A DNA stretch of 35,061 nucleotides, taken from a virus. A program made the translations under genes and the position numbers. The stretch is taken from positions 1-35,061 of IMG/VR virus record IMGVR_UViG_3300048904_000182; one strand, written 5' to 3'. The notes beneath the pieces were generated by a model. The model was not told the DNA's origin and made no database searches. It saw nothing but the letters and a program-made list of their open reading frames with translations. Of this stretch, positions 1-8,603 are shown one piece after another (positions within the stretch are counted from its first letter, which is position 1; every line of letters begins with the position of its first letter).

Positions 1-129
1 GACGCGGTCCGCGACGAGCTCGACATCCCCCGCGACGTCTTCCTCGTCGGGATGGTCGGCGCGAACGTCGGCAACCCGAGCGTGCCGCGGAAGGGATTCC
101 CGCAGGCCTTCCTCGCGTTCAACGAGCTC
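1..129. repeat. Terminal direct repeat, left copy (circular overlap)
   Basis: Bases 1-129 match 34933-35061 with a single difference (g at position 7, a at 34939). The repeat lies inside a glycosyltransferase gene and the frame is preserved when the ends are joined. This is what an assembler leaves when it closes a circular or circularly permuted genome. A true short terminal repeat of the packaged DNA is less likely because the repeat sits inside a coding region far from the terminase genes. Confidence 0.93.
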
Positions 130-678
130 GCGCGCCGCCACGACGACGCCTGGCTGTACGTGCACGCGAACGCGACCCCGCAGGACACCGGGATCAAGCT
201 CGACACCTTGGCGACCGTGATCGGATGCCCACCCGGCCGGATCCGGTTCCCGCACGCGAAGGCGTTCGAGCTCGGGATCCCGGCGCAGGCGATCGCCTAC
301 ACCTACCAGGCCTTCGACGTGCTGCTGCAGCCGTCGATGGGCGAGGGGTTCGGGATCCCGCTCCTCGAGGCGCAGGCCTCCGGCGTCCCCGTGATCACGA
401 GCGACCACTCGGCGATGACCGAGCTCTGCGGCGCCGGCTGGCTCGTCAAGGGCGACCCCTGGTGGGACGCGCTGCAGGAGTCGTTCTTCATCGCGCCGCA
501 CATCGCGTCGATCGTCGACGCGCTCGAGGCCGCCTACGCCGCCCGCGACGACGAGGAGCTGCGAGCCCGAGCGGCTGCGTTTGCCGCCGACTACGACGCC
601 GACCTCGTCGCCGACCGGTACTGGCGGCCGGCGCTCGAGCGGCTGCTCGCCGCCGAGCCCGAGGAGGCAGTCGCGTGA
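1..678 (+). CDS. GT4-type glycosyltransferase, 3' part (gene begins at 34447)
   Basis: This is the C-terminal Rossmann domain of the enzyme that starts at 34447. The frame is open from base 1; the first internal ATG is at 52, but that is not the real start. The GT4 signature with the E-x7-E pair is present in GEGFGIPLLEAQASGVPVI, with the two glutamates encoded at 343-345 and 367-369. These residues normally contact the nucleotide-sugar donor. The stop overlaps the GTG start of the next glycosyltransferase (GTGA, 675-678), so the two are translationally coupled. Confidence 0.9.
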   Translation, partial: DAVRDELDIPRDVFLVGMVGANVGNPSVPRKGFPQAFLAFNELARRHDDAWLYVHANATPQDTGIKLDTLATVIGCPPGRIRFPHAKAFELGIPAQAIAYTYQAFDVLLQPSMGEGFGIPLLEAQASGVPVITSDHSAMTELCGAGWLVKGDPWWDALQESFFIAPHIASIVDALEAAYAARDDEELRARAAAFAADYDADLVADRYWRPALERLLAAEPEEAVA

Positions 679-1334
679 GACGCTGCCTCGTCACCTTCGC
701 CACCGGCGAACACCAGCGCCTGCTCGAGCTCTCCCGGCCGCGGATGGCCGGCTACGCCGACCGGCACGGCTACCGGCTCGAGACGCGCACCCCGAGCATG
801 TCGCTGCGGCCGCCGTCCTGGATGAAGGTCGCCGTCATCCTCTACCAGCTCGAACACCACACCGAGGTGCTCTGGATCGACGCCGACGTCGTGATCGTCG
901 ACGACAGCCAAGACGTCGCCGACCAGGTCGACGACGACGCCTGGCAAGCGCTCGTCGCGCATCACACCCCCGACGGCGAAGTGCCGAACTGCGGCGTCTG
1001 GTACCTGCGGCAGCCGATGCGGCCGCTGCTCGAGCAGCTCTGGCGGATGGACCGCTACCTGAACCATCCCTGGTGGGAGCAGGCCGGCATGTTGGACCTG
1101 CTCGGCTACCGGCACCAGCCGCGGCCCGTCGTGCTCGACCGGCCGGCCGAGCTGTACGAGCGCACCTGCTGGCTCGGGCTGGAATGGAACTCGCACGAGG
1201 AGAACGACCGACACCCGTCGCCGCGGTTCGCGCACGCGACGTGCGGGAGCGTCGACTGGCGCGAGCAGGTGATGCGCGACTACCTCACGCGGGCCGGCGA
1301 GCTCGCACCGATCGAAGGAGGCATCCATGTCTAA
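675..1334 (+). CDS. Second glycosyltransferase, GT-A-like with DxD motif
   Basis: A 219-residue protein starting at the GTG that overlaps the upstream stop. The frame is open further upstream, but that part is a shadow of the GT4 gene. The sequence opens with a hydrophobic strand (RRCLVTFATGEHQ), then has LWIDADVVIVDD around residue 69, a DxD-type metal and nucleotide-sugar binding motif, followed by PNCGVWYLR as in GT34-like or galactosyl-transferase-like GT-A folds. It should be a cytoplasmic sugar transferase acting with the GT4 enzyme, perhaps adding successive sugars. The last 8 bases overlap the major tail protein start. The acceptor is unknown; the adjacent tail protein is the natural candidate. 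Confidence 0.75.
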   Translation: MRRCLVTFATGEHQRLLELSRPRMAGYADRHGYRLETRTPSMSLRPPSWMKVAVILYQLEHHTEVLWIDADVVIVDDSQDVADQVDDDAWQALVAHHTPDGEVPNCGVWYLRQPMRPLLEQLWRMDRYLNHPWWEQAGMLDLLGYRHQPRPVVLDRPAELYERTCWLGLEWNSHEENDRHPSPRFAHATCGSVDWREQVMRDYLTRAGELAPIEGGIHV

Positions 1335-1752
1335 GTTCCTCTTGACCAAGGCGAAGGTCATGGTCAACAACATCGACCTCTCGCTGTTCGGGCACACGCT
1401 CGACACGCCCGACACGCGCGAGCAGGTCGATGTCAGCGGCTTCAACCCCGCCGGCACGCAGGAGTTCCTGCCCGGCCAGCGGTCGCAGACGATCACGATC
1501 GGGTTCATCCAGGGGTTCGGCAGCGGCGAGCCGCACCGCGTCCTGCAGCCGCTCTACGAGTCCGGGACGACGTTCCCGCTCTCGGTTGTCGCCGACTCGA
1601 CGCAGGCGGTCGGGCCCGGCAACCCGTCCTTCGGCGGCACCGCCTCGATCTACGAATACAACGGGCTCGCCGGCGCGCTCAACGCACGCGGCGAGATCAC
1701 CGCCACGTTCCGTCCCGCGACCGGCGCCGGCTTCCAGTGGGGCACCGCCTAG
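1327..1752 (+). CDS. Major tail (tube) protein
   Basis: A 141-residue protein with a strong ribosome binding site (GAAGGAGG ending 6 bases before the ATG), as expected for an abundant structural protein. The sequence is beta-rich with no hydrophobic helix. It has the look of the small tail tube family of siphophages (MSKFLLTKAKVMVNNIDLS at the start; later a QTITIGF strand and a polar C-terminus). Position supports this: it precedes the frameshifting tail chaperones and tape measure. It should polymerise as stacked hexameric rings around the tape measure protein. Unusually, two glycosyltransferase genes sit directly upstream, making it a candidate acceptor for sugar modification. Assignment is from position and sequence character, not a catalytic motif. 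Confidence 0.78.
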   Translation: MSKFLLTKAKVMVNNIDLSLFGHTLDTPDTREQVDVSGFNPAGTQEFLPGQRSQTITIGFIQGFGSGEPHRVLQPLYESGTTFPLSVVADSTQAVGPGNPSFGGTASIYEYNGLAGALNARGEITATFRPATGAGFQWGTA

Positions 1753-1756
1753 ACCG

Positions 1757-2143
1757 GTGCCGATCTACATCACCGGCCTGCGCGAGATCTCGGGCGCCTA
1801 CGGCAAGCTCGAGCGGGAGACCCGGCTCGGCATGCGCGCGAAGGCACGCGAGATCGCCGCGCCGGTGCAGCACACCGCCGAAGCGCTCGCGCAGGCGAAG
1901 ATCACCCGGATCGGCCGCAGGTGGTTCAAGATGCGGATCGGCGTCACGCGCACGCTGATCTACGTCGCGCCGCGGCAGCGTGGCGTCAAGGGCCGCGGCC
2001 CCGACCCGCGCCGCCGCGGGCAGCAGTTCGCGAACCTGCTGATGGACAAAGCGATGGAGCCCGCGCTCGAGCAGAACGAGGCGAAGATCGAGCACGCCGT
2101 CGACGAGCTCCTCGACCACGTGATCGCCGACTTCAACCGCTAA
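1757..2143 (+). CDS. HK97 gp10-like tail completion / minor tail protein
   Basis: A 128-residue basic protein read from a GTG at 1757, four bases after the tail protein stop; the frame opens earlier but that part overlaps the tail protein gene. It has the helical N-terminus and basic VAPRQRGVKGRGP segment seen in HK97 gp10-family proteins of actinophages, and ends with a long helix (AKIEHAVDELLDHVIADF). The family helps complete the head-tail joint or tail end. The gene normally sits between the head connector and tail terminator; here it lies after the tail tube gene, which is unusual. The family call is a recognition of sequence character. Confidence 0.65.
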   Translation: MPIYITGLREISGAYGKLERETRLGMRAKAREIAAPVQHTAEALAQAKITRIGRRWFKMRIGVTRTLIYVAPRQRGVKGRGPDPRRRGQQFANLLMDKAMEPALEQNEAKIEHAVDELLDHVIADFNR

Positions 2144-2158
2144 CGAAGGGAGCGGCAA

Positions 2159-2572
2159 ATGGACGGCTTCGAGTACGACGGCACCTTCTACCGCTGGCAC
2201 GTCTCCGACATGGGCAAAGACCTGATGCTGATCGACCGGTTCTCGAACCTGCCGCTGCACGAGTTCTTCGAGCTCGTCGACGACGGCGTCGACCGCGGCC
2301 GCGCACCGATCCTGCTGACGCTGATCGCGACGTCGATCCGGTTCGGCCGGCCGGACTGGTCGATCGAGCGGATCGTGCGGACGGTGCAGAACCTGAGCCT
2401 GAGCGACGTCACCTTCATCGAGCCCGACGAGGAGGACGAACCCGAGCTCCCCCCGGCCTCCAACGGCGAGACGACCGGCCCGACTGGGGCAAGCTCGCCC
2501 TCGCCGTCGAGATCCACGTTTTCGGAGCTGGACGCGGAGACATTCGAGACATCCAGCGTGACCCCGGACTGA
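2159..2572 (+). CDS. Tail assembly chaperone, short form (G-like)
   Basis: A 137-residue acidic protein beginning at ATG 2159, preceded by GAAGGGAGCGG, a good ribosome binding site. The first 99 residues are well-formed (FEYDGTFYRWHVSDMGK, then a helical ATSIRFGRPDWSIERIVR part). Past the CCCCCCG slip site at 2449-2455 this frame becomes Ser/Pro/Thr-rich and low in complexity, as expected where the alternative frame carries the conserved domain. In siphophages this protein and its frameshifted long form coat the tape measure protein during tail assembly and are absent from the virion. Position directly before the tape measure gene fits. Confidence 0.83.
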   Translation: MDGFEYDGTFYRWHVSDMGKDLMLIDRFSNLPLHEFFELVDDGVDRGRAPILLTLIATSIRFGRPDWSIERIVRTVQNLSLSDVTFIEPDEEDEPELPPASNGETTGPTGASSPSPSRSTFSELDAETFETSSVTPD

Positions 2573-2682
2573 TGTGGTCGCCGGCGATCGCGCACCTGTT
2601 CCACCTCCGCCGCGCTGATATGCCCGACTACACGCTGCACGAGGTGCTCGCGATGCACGAGGCCGTGAAGGAGCGCGACTGA
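2159..2682 (+). CDS. Tail assembly chaperone, -1 frameshift fusion (GT-like)
   Basis: Slipping back one base at C CCC CCG (2449-2455) joins the first 99 residues of the chaperone to 75 residues of the -1 frame, giving about 174 residues and ending at the TGA at 2680-2682. The T-like extension is a compact domain (RPDWGKLALAVEIHV, then a GLMWSPAIAHLFHLRR helix and a YTLHEVLAMHEAVKERD end), and it lacks its own well-placed start. The stop overlaps the tape measure ATG (TGATG). The long form is expected at low stoichiometry and should recruit tail tube protein to the tape measure complex. Confidence 0.8.
2449..2455 (+). promoter_or_regulatory. Programmed -1 ribosomal frameshift slippery heptamer (CCCCCCG)
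   Basis: The zero-frame codons are CTC CCC CCG, so the heptamer C CCC CCG lets both proline tRNAs re-pair in the -1 frame as CCC CCC. It is the only X-XXY-YYZ heptamer at the end of the well-formed zero-frame domain. Downstream, the -1 frame stays open to the tape measure start. Confidence 0.75.
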
Positions 2683-5216
2683 TGCGGAAACTCATCGTCG
2701 AGGTCGCCTCCGACATCTCGCAGCTGCTCAAGGGGCTGCACGACGGCGAGGCCGCGACGCAGCGGTTCGCGAAGGAAGTGTCGGTCGACTCGGCGACGAT
2801 GGCGCGGGCGCAGGTCGACGCGGCGATCAAGACGACCGCGGCGCTCGAGAAGGAAGCCGCCGCCTACCGGGCGATCGCAAACGTCGCCGAGAAGGGCTCG
2901 AAGGAGCAGGCCACCGCCGCCCGCCTGGCCGCGAACGCCGAGCAGAAACTCGCCGCCTCGATCGCGCATACCGGACGTGAGGCGTCGTCGACGGCGGCGA
3001 AGGCGCATCAGCTCGAGCGCGCCACCGGCCACGCCGCCCGCGGCGCGCTCTCCGGCTCCGGTCTGTTCCAGACCTTCGGCCGGTCGCTCGCGTTCGCGTC
3101 CGGCGGCTTCATCGCCTTCCACGAGGCGTCGGAGTTCATCCGTGAATCGGTTGACGCCGCCCGCGAGGCGGTCGTCTCGCAGCGGTCGCTCGCCGCCCAG
3201 ATGAAGGCGTCCGGCGAGTCGTTCGACGCGAACCGCGAACGGATCGAGAAGGTCGCTTTGTCGTACGGCAAGTTCGGGTTCCAGAACGACGAGGTGATCG
3301 CGTCGCTCACGGTGCTCGAGCGCGGCACCGGCAACATCAATAAGGCGATGGCGCTGCAGGGGCTCGCCGCCGACCTCGCGCGCGCGAAGAACCTCGAGCT
3401 CGCCGGCGCCGCCAACGTGATCGCGAAGGTCTTCGGCGGCCAGGAGACCGCGCTCCGCCGCGCCGTCCCCGGCTTGCAGAAGAACGCGCACGGCATGGAC
3501 CTGATCCGGCTCGCGCAGGCGAAGCTCGCCGGCCAGGCGGCTGCGAACACGACCGCCGCCGAACGATTCCATGCCATCCTCCACGACACCGAGGAGATCG
3601 TCGGCACCGCGCTCCTGCCCACCCTGAACAAGTACCTCAACCAGCTCTCACGGTGGCTCGAGCGGATGAACCGCTCCGGCAAGCTCCAGAAGGACGTCGC
3701 GCAGACCGCCCGGCTCCTCGCGGACGCCGTCGCCGCGGTCAAGGCCGTCACCGAGCCGCTCGTCGCCGCGTTCCAGGCGCTTGCCGACATCCTCGGCGGG
3801 AACAAGCGCGCGCTCGAGGCGCTGCTCGGCGTCTACCTCTCCTGGAAGGCGCTCAAGATCGCCGACAGCGTCCAGAAGACGATCACGAGTTTCTTCCAGC
3901 TCGGCAAGGCCGCCGAGGGGCAGGTCGGGAAAATCGCGAAGCTCCGCGGCGCGCTGCTCCGCCTCGTCGCAAACCCGTACACCGTCGCGATCGTCGTCAC
4001 GTTCATCGGCGCCGAGTACGTCGCCAAGAAGATCAAGGACCTGCAGAAGATGGTCCTCGACGCGCAGACGCAGACGTTCAAGAAGGGCTCCAACCTCGAG
4101 ACGATCCTCGTGCCGAACCTCGCCAAGCAGATCGAGGCGCTCAAGAAGGCCGGCGTGAGCTCGAAGGACATCCTCACCAAGCTCCGGCAGCAGCTCGGCG
4201 GGTCGCTCAAGGCCGACGACCTGATCGCCGAGGCGTTCGCGTTCTCAAGCGGCGCCGATCCGAAGATGCAGGCGCGCATCCGAGCGCAGGTCGCGAAGCG
4301 CGCGAAGGAAGCCATCAGCACCGTGAAGGACGAGCTCGACAAGCAGGCCCAGCGTGCGACCGTCGAGCAGCGGAACACCTGGTTCGACCAGCTGATCGAC
4401 CGGCTCCTCGGTGGCGTCTCGGACACGCCGACCGGCGCGCCGGCAGCGCTCGGCGTGCAACTCACCCGGCTCCGCGGCGTCGCCGCCCAGCTGACCAAGC
4501 AGATCGCCGCGACGCACGACGTCACCCGGCTGCTCCACCTGAAGGGGCGGCTGCAGGAGGTCCTGAACGAGGAGTGGCAGACGCAGCAGGAGATCAATCA
4601 GAAGACCGCCGACGCCGCCGAAGCGGCGCAGGAAAAGGCGAAGGAGGCGTTCGACAAGATGATCGCCGCCCGCGCTGCCCGCCAATTCCGGGCGCTCGGC
4701 CTCGGCCCCGGCGGCGAAGACCTGATCCCCGGCGTCGGCAACCTCCGGAAACGGCTCCAGTCGCTGCGCGCGAGCCTCGCCGGCACGAGCCTCGACACGC
4801 GCGCGACGCAGCAGATGATCCGGCACATCGGCACCGTGCTCTCGGGTGCGTTCGGCGCCGTCGGCGAACAGGTCAGGTCGAAGATCGACGAGATCTTCAA
4901 AGGCTGGGCGGACGAGCTGAAGAAGGGCCGCGACAATCTGGAGACGAGCTTCCGGCCGGTCGACGCGAACAAGTTCATCGCCGGGCTCGGGCTCGGCCTG
5001 ACCCCCGATCAGGTGAGGCGGTTGCGCGCCGGGATCGTCACGCTCGGCCCGCACGCGACCGCGCCGACACAGCACACCGGGGCGTTCGCGCTCGCCGGCG
5101 GCGTCACGATCAACGGCGGCATGCATCTGCACGGCGTCCAGGACATGAGCCGCTTCGAGGCCGAGTTGCAGAAGCGTGCGCACGGCAGGCCGCACCCGCG
5201 CCGGGGCGCACGCTGA
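2682..5216 (+). CDS. Tape measure protein
   Basis: At 844 residues this is the longest gene, as usual for the tape measure, which fixes tail length and is threaded through the tail tube. It starts at an ATG overlapping the chaperone stop. The sequence is mainly alpha-helical and rich in Ala, Lys, Glu and Gln. There is one hydrophobic stretch near residues 431-448 (YTVAIVVTFIGAEYVA) of the kind thought to insert in the host membrane. At roughly 1.5 angstrom per residue, the family rule predicts a tail near 125 nm. No peptidase or lysozyme motif is evident. The C-terminus (GVTINGGMHLHGVQDMS) is typical of siphophage tape measure ends. Confidence 0.93.
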   Translation: MRKLIVEVASDISQLLKGLHDGEAATQRFAKEVSVDSATMARAQVDAAIKTTAALEKEAAAYRAIANVAEKGSKEQATAARLAANAEQKLAASIAHTGREASSTAAKAHQLERATGHAARGALSGSGLFQTFGRSLAFASGGFIAFHEASEFIRESVDAAREAVVSQRSLAAQMKASGESFDANRERIEKVALSYGKFGFQNDEVIASLTVLERGTGNINKAMALQGLAADLARAKNLELAGAANVIAKVFGGQETALRRAVPGLQKNAHGMDLIRLAQAKLAGQAAANTTAAERFHAILHDTEEIVGTALLPTLNKYLNQLSRWLERMNRSGKLQKDVAQTARLLADAVAAVKAVTEPLVAAFQALADILGGNKRALEALLGVYLSWKALKIADSVQKTITSFFQLGKAAEGQVGKIAKLRGALLRLVANPYTVAIVVTFIGAEYVAKKIKDLQKMVLDAQTQTFKKGSNLETILVPNLAKQIEALKKAGVSSKDILTKLRQQLGGSLKADDLIAEAFAFSSGADPKMQARIRAQVAKRAKEAISTVKDELDKQAQRATVEQRNTWFDQLIDRLLGGVSDTPTGAPAALGVQLTRLRGVAAQLTKQIAATHDVTRLLHLKGRLQEVLNEEWQTQQEINQKTADAAEAAQEKAKEAFDKMIAARAARQFRALGLGPGGEDLIPGVGNLRKRLQSLRASLAGTSLDTRATQQMIRHIGTVLSGAFGAVGEQVRSKIDEIFKGWADELKKGRDNLETSFRPVDANKFIAGLGLGLTPDQVRRLRAGIVTLGPHATAPTQHTGAFALAGGVTINGGMHLHGVQDMSRFEAELQKRAHGRPHPRRGAR

Positions 5217-5217
5217 A

Positions 5218-6594
5218 ATGGCGTTGCCGGACGGCCGCTTCCTGGTCGCGTTCGGCGGCGCAACACTCGACTGGAACGCAACCTTCACCGCCGTCGACAG
5301 CTACCCGAACCTCGTCACCTCCTACTCGATCGACCGCGGCCGCCAGCTCGAGCTCGACCGCACCGACACCGGCCGCGCGACCGTGCAGATCGCCGACACC
5401 GACGGCATCCTCGACCCGACCAACGCGTCAGGGCCGTTCTACGGGCTGATCGAGCCGCTGCTGCAGGCGGCGATCCAGCGCCGCAACCCCGTCGACGGCG
5501 TCTGGTACACGCGCTTCCGCGGCTGGATCTCGGAGATGGACTACGCGTTCGACCCATCGCAGCGCGTCAACCGGCTGACGGTCAGCCTGGTCGACATCTT
5601 CGAAATCCTCTCGACGATCGAGATGATGCCCGGCGACTTCGGCGTCACACCGCCGAAAGGCAGCGAAGACCAGATCTTCTTCGAGGACAACACCGTCCAG
5701 GAGCGGATCGAGCAGATCCTCGCGAACGCCCTCAACCGGCCCGGCGTCGACCGCTCCGACTACTGGGTCGTCTTCTCCGGCAACGTTCGCTTGCACGAAA
5801 CGGTCGTCAGCCCCGGCGAGTCGGCGATGGCTGCGATCCAGGAGGCCGCCGACGCCGAGTTCCCCGGCGTCTCGAACGTCTTCACCGACCGCTACGGCAG
5901 GCTCGCCTACCACGGCCGGCTGGCGAAGTTCGACCCGGTCGGCACCTGGGAGTCGGCGACACCCGGCGCGTGGGACTTCCGCTCGTGGAAGCTCGGCGAC
6001 GGCGCCGCCGTCCACGCCGACCCGGCCGGCACCGCGCACCTGCGCCGCTTCGCGTTCAACCGCGGCCTCGCGCACATCATCAATCAGGCGTACGCGACGC
6101 CGAAGCGCAACGGCGTCCCGATGACCGACGCCGAGGCGCTCGCGCAGATCGTCAAGGACGAGACGTCGATCGGGCTGCGCGGCATCCGTCCCTGGTCGGC
6201 GCAGGAGCTCCTGACGAAGGCGAGCCTCGTGCCCGGCCACGAGGACGACGGCGACCTCGTCGAGACGAAGCGGTTCGCCCAGTTCTATGTCGCGAACTAC
6301 GGGCAGCCGCGGAACCGGACGACCGACATCGCGGTGCGCTCGATCCTGCCCGGCGTCTCCGGCGCGACGATCACCTGGGGGCTGCTCAGCCAGATCGACA
6401 TCGGCGACCTCGTGAAGATCACCGTCGGCTCTCCGGGTGGCGGCGGCTTCAACGATGAGCCGTACTTCGTCGAGGGCGTGCACGAGCAGGTGCAGCCGCT
6501 GAACCCGCAGATGGACGACGTCACGCTGACGCTCGACCTGTCGCCGCAGGCGTACTTCACCGGAGACACGTCGATGTTCCCGGAGATCGGCTGA
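5218..6594 (+). CDS. Minor tail protein, distal tail / tail tip hub
   Basis: A 458-residue protein. I choose ATG 5218, one base after the tape measure stop; an upstream in-frame ATG at 5176 would add 14 residues overlapping the tape measure tail. The N-terminal third (SIDRGRQLELDRTDTGRATV, then DTDGILDPTN and FRGWISEM) matches the beta-rich start of actinophage minor tail proteins found just after the tape measure. The middle and C-terminal parts resemble the hub domains of Tal/gp27-like tip proteins (VSLVDIFEILSTIEM; NVFTDRYGRLAYHGRLAKF). It should form the ring or hub at the tail end on which the receptor-binding proteins assemble. No enzymatic motif was seen. Confidence 0.8.
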   Translation: MALPDGRFLVAFGGATLDWNATFTAVDSYPNLVTSYSIDRGRQLELDRTDTGRATVQIADTDGILDPTNASGPFYGLIEPLLQAAIQRRNPVDGVWYTRFRGWISEMDYAFDPSQRVNRLTVSLVDIFEILSTIEMMPGDFGVTPPKGSEDQIFFEDNTVQERIEQILANALNRPGVDRSDYWVVFSGNVRLHETVVSPGESAMAAIQEAADAEFPGVSNVFTDRYGRLAYHGRLAKFDPVGTWESATPGAWDFRSWKLGDGAAVHADPAGTAHLRRFAFNRGLAHIINQAYATPKRNGVPMTDAEALAQIVKDETSIGLRGIRPWSAQELLTKASLVPGHEDDGDLVETKRFAQFYVANYGQPRNRTTDIAVRSILPGVSGATITWGLLSQIDIGDLVKITVGSPGGGGFNDEPYFVEGVHEQVQPLNPQMDDVTLTLDLSPQAYFTGDTSMFPEIG

Positions 6595-8603
6595 TGAAGG
6601 TTCAGAAGCCGATCATCCACGGCCGCGACCACCTCCCCGGTGGCGCCGACCCGATGATGCCTGCGCTGCCGTCCGGCACCGTCGACCAGATCATCCTGGC
6701 CACGATCCCGGGCGGCTACTACAAGGTGCCGGAAACAACCGGGGTGTGGCATGACTCGTCGCCGGCGGTTAGGGACGCGACGTTCACCGACCTGTCCGCC
6801 CTCTCCGGCGGGTCGCCGCCCGACCGTGGCGTCCCGTCCGGATTGGACGAGGGCGACGGCAGCCTGGGGGTGACGGTGAACGGGCCTGCGCCGGTCGCGG
6901 CTCTCACCCCGTCGAGCGTCGGCCAGGTCACGGACAGTTGGTTCAACTTCGACGGCCATCAGCCATTCACCGTCTCCGTCCGCATCCGGCCGGCCGCGAC
7001 CCCGGACGGCACCTTCAGCATGGGGCTGTGCGGTGTCGCGTCCGCCGCGACCAGCGGCGGCATTACCGGCTGGGGGCTGTACCTGCTGTCCGCGAACTTC
7101 GACCCGTCCGGCCACAGTGTCGGCGGGAAACCGTGCTTTATCCGGTCGATCGTGCCGCCGACCGGCCACGCCGCCGTCTACAGCCCGACCCCTGTGCCGG
7201 TCGGGCAGTGGGTCAGGCTGACCGGTGTTTACGACGGCACCACCGTCGGCCTGTACGTCGACGACAGGTTGGCCGGCGTCGGGTTCTCCAGCTACGGCGA
7301 CCCGAACCCGGCGCTGCCGTCGTCCGGAACCGACAGCGATCTGTTCCGGTTCGGCTGCGCCCGCGCCGGCGAAGGGTTCGGCGGCACCTACGCCCCCTAC
7401 CAGGGCGACATGGACAGCATCATCGTCTGGGACAGGGCGCTCACCGCCGCCGAGATCGAGCAGATCATCGAGGGCAGCGTCCCGCCGCCGGACGGCGAAG
7501 GGTTGGTGTTGACCGTCGACGAGAACGGCAACCCCGTCTGGGCGCCTCCGACGGTCGAAGTGTCCGGCGGCGGCGTCAACCCCGCCCCCGTCGATGAGAC
7601 ACCTGCCGACAGCAGTAACCCGGCGGGGAGCGGGCCGACCACCTCGAGCGGCTGGCATCTCGACGCGCACGTCGAAACCGTGGTGCTGCACGACCCGAAC
7701 CCCGGCAGGTTCGACGTGCCGACGATGAAATGGGTACGGGTTCCGTTCACGTCGATCACGATCTACCGGACGTGGGAGCCGACTGTCGACGCCGAGGTTC
7801 TCAAGACGGCACGGCTCAAGGACGACCGCGGGCTGATGCAAGCCGCCAAGAACGGCATCTTGCACATCAACCCCGACATGGCGTGGCCGGACGCGCCGCC
7901 GATGAACGTCTGGATCGACGACAGCATCGTCTCGCACCCCGAGCATCACCTCGTCGAGGGCTGGTTCTCGATCGAGTACCCGGTGCTCGACTGGAACTAT
8001 CTGCCCGAGAACGATATGGAGCTGGGCACGCTCGGCCCGACCCCGGACGCGCCCAGACCCGGAGTCGACGTAATTGGGACAGACGGCTACCAGCGGGCCG
8101 TCAGGTTCATGAACGTCAGCACCGGATCGGTGCTGCGGTTCCATGCCGGCTCCACCGACAGGTCGATCGTCAACTGGTGGTTCGGGGGAACGGCCAACAA
8201 CTCGACCGGCGAAGGCGACGGCCCCGGCACCGGAAACCCCGACAACCCGCTTCCGATCTGGGGCGACTGGCCCGCACGGCCGATCCACATGAGCCCGCCG
8301 TACCCGCAGCTGAGCCCGACCGACTCGAAGGCCTACTACAAGGACTATCAGGGCATGGCCGGAATCGGGTTCGGCCCCTTCAGGGGACTGACGTCGGGCA
8401 CGAACCTAACGGCGGGCGCGAACCTCTGCATGCAGGCCTGGCAGGACACGCCGTGGCTGCTGCGGTTCAGCACCGCCCGCTTCCCCGCCTACCGCGGCTT
8501 CGACCAAGACTACAACGGGTTCCCGCACCTGGCGGTCACCTACCACTACGACCCCGACACGATCAACCACACGACCGGCAAGCTGCTGCTGCCCGCGACA
8601 TGA
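6594..8603 (+). CDS. Minor tail protein with concanavalin A/LamG-like domain
   Basis: A 669-residue protein whose ATG overlaps the upstream stop. It opens with a tail-attachment segment (IHGRDHLPGGADPM) common at the N-terminus of actinophage tail proteins. Residues about 110-295 form a LamG/ConA-like jelly roll: PFTVSVRIRP strand, GQWVRLTGVYDGTTVGLYVD core, and the ending MDSIIVWDRALTAAEIEQI, the typical last strand and helix of laminin G-type domains. The C-terminal half is a separate beta-rich region ending in an HLAVTYHYD strand. The LamG-like domain probably binds a cell-envelope polysaccharide, making this the leading receptor-binding candidate. Domain assignment is strong; ligand and role are inference. 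Confidence 0.82.
   Translation: MKVQKPIIHGRDHLPGGADPMMPALPSGTVDQIILATIPGGYYKVPETTGVWHDSSPAVRDATFTDLSALSGGSPPDRGVPSGLDEGDGSLGVTVNGPAPVAALTPSSVGQVTDSWFNFDGHQPFTVSVRIRPAATPDGTFSMGLCGVASAATSGGITGWGLYLLSANFDPSGHSVGGKPCFIRSIVPPTGHAAVYSPTPVPVGQWVRLTGVYDGTTVGLYVDDRLAGVGFSSYGDPNPALPSSGTDSDLFRFGCARAGEGFGGTYAPYQGDMDSIIVWDRALTAAEIEQIIEGSVPPPDGEGLVLTVDENGNPVWAPPTVEVSGGGVNPAPVDETPADSSNPAGSGPTTSSGWHLDAHVETVVLHDPNPGRFDVPTMKWVRVPFTSITIYRTWEPTVDAEVLKTARLKDDRGLMQAAKNGILHINPDMAWPDAPPMNVWIDDSIVSHPEHHLVEGWFSIEYPVLDWNYLPENDMELGTLGPTPDAPRPGVDVIGTDGYQRAVRFMNVSTGSVLRFHAGSTDRSIVNWWFGGTANNSTGEGDGPGTGNPDNPLPIWGDWPARPIHMSPPYPQLSPTDSKAYYKDYQGMAGIGFGPFRGLTSGTNLTAGANLCMQAWQDTPWLLRFSTARFPAYRGFDQDYNGFPHLAVTYHYDPDTINHTTGKLLLPAT

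Noticed and set aside
3653-5449. 598-residue rightward frame inside the tape measure gene
   Set aside because: Out-of-frame shadow, extreme Arg/Ala/Pro content, no start signal and no link to neighbours.
6297-8288. 663-residue open frame on the minus strand
   Set aside because: It lies wholly opposite the tail tip and LamG tail genes, its protein is Arg/Val/Asp-rich and unstructured, and long antisense frames are common in very high-GC DNA.
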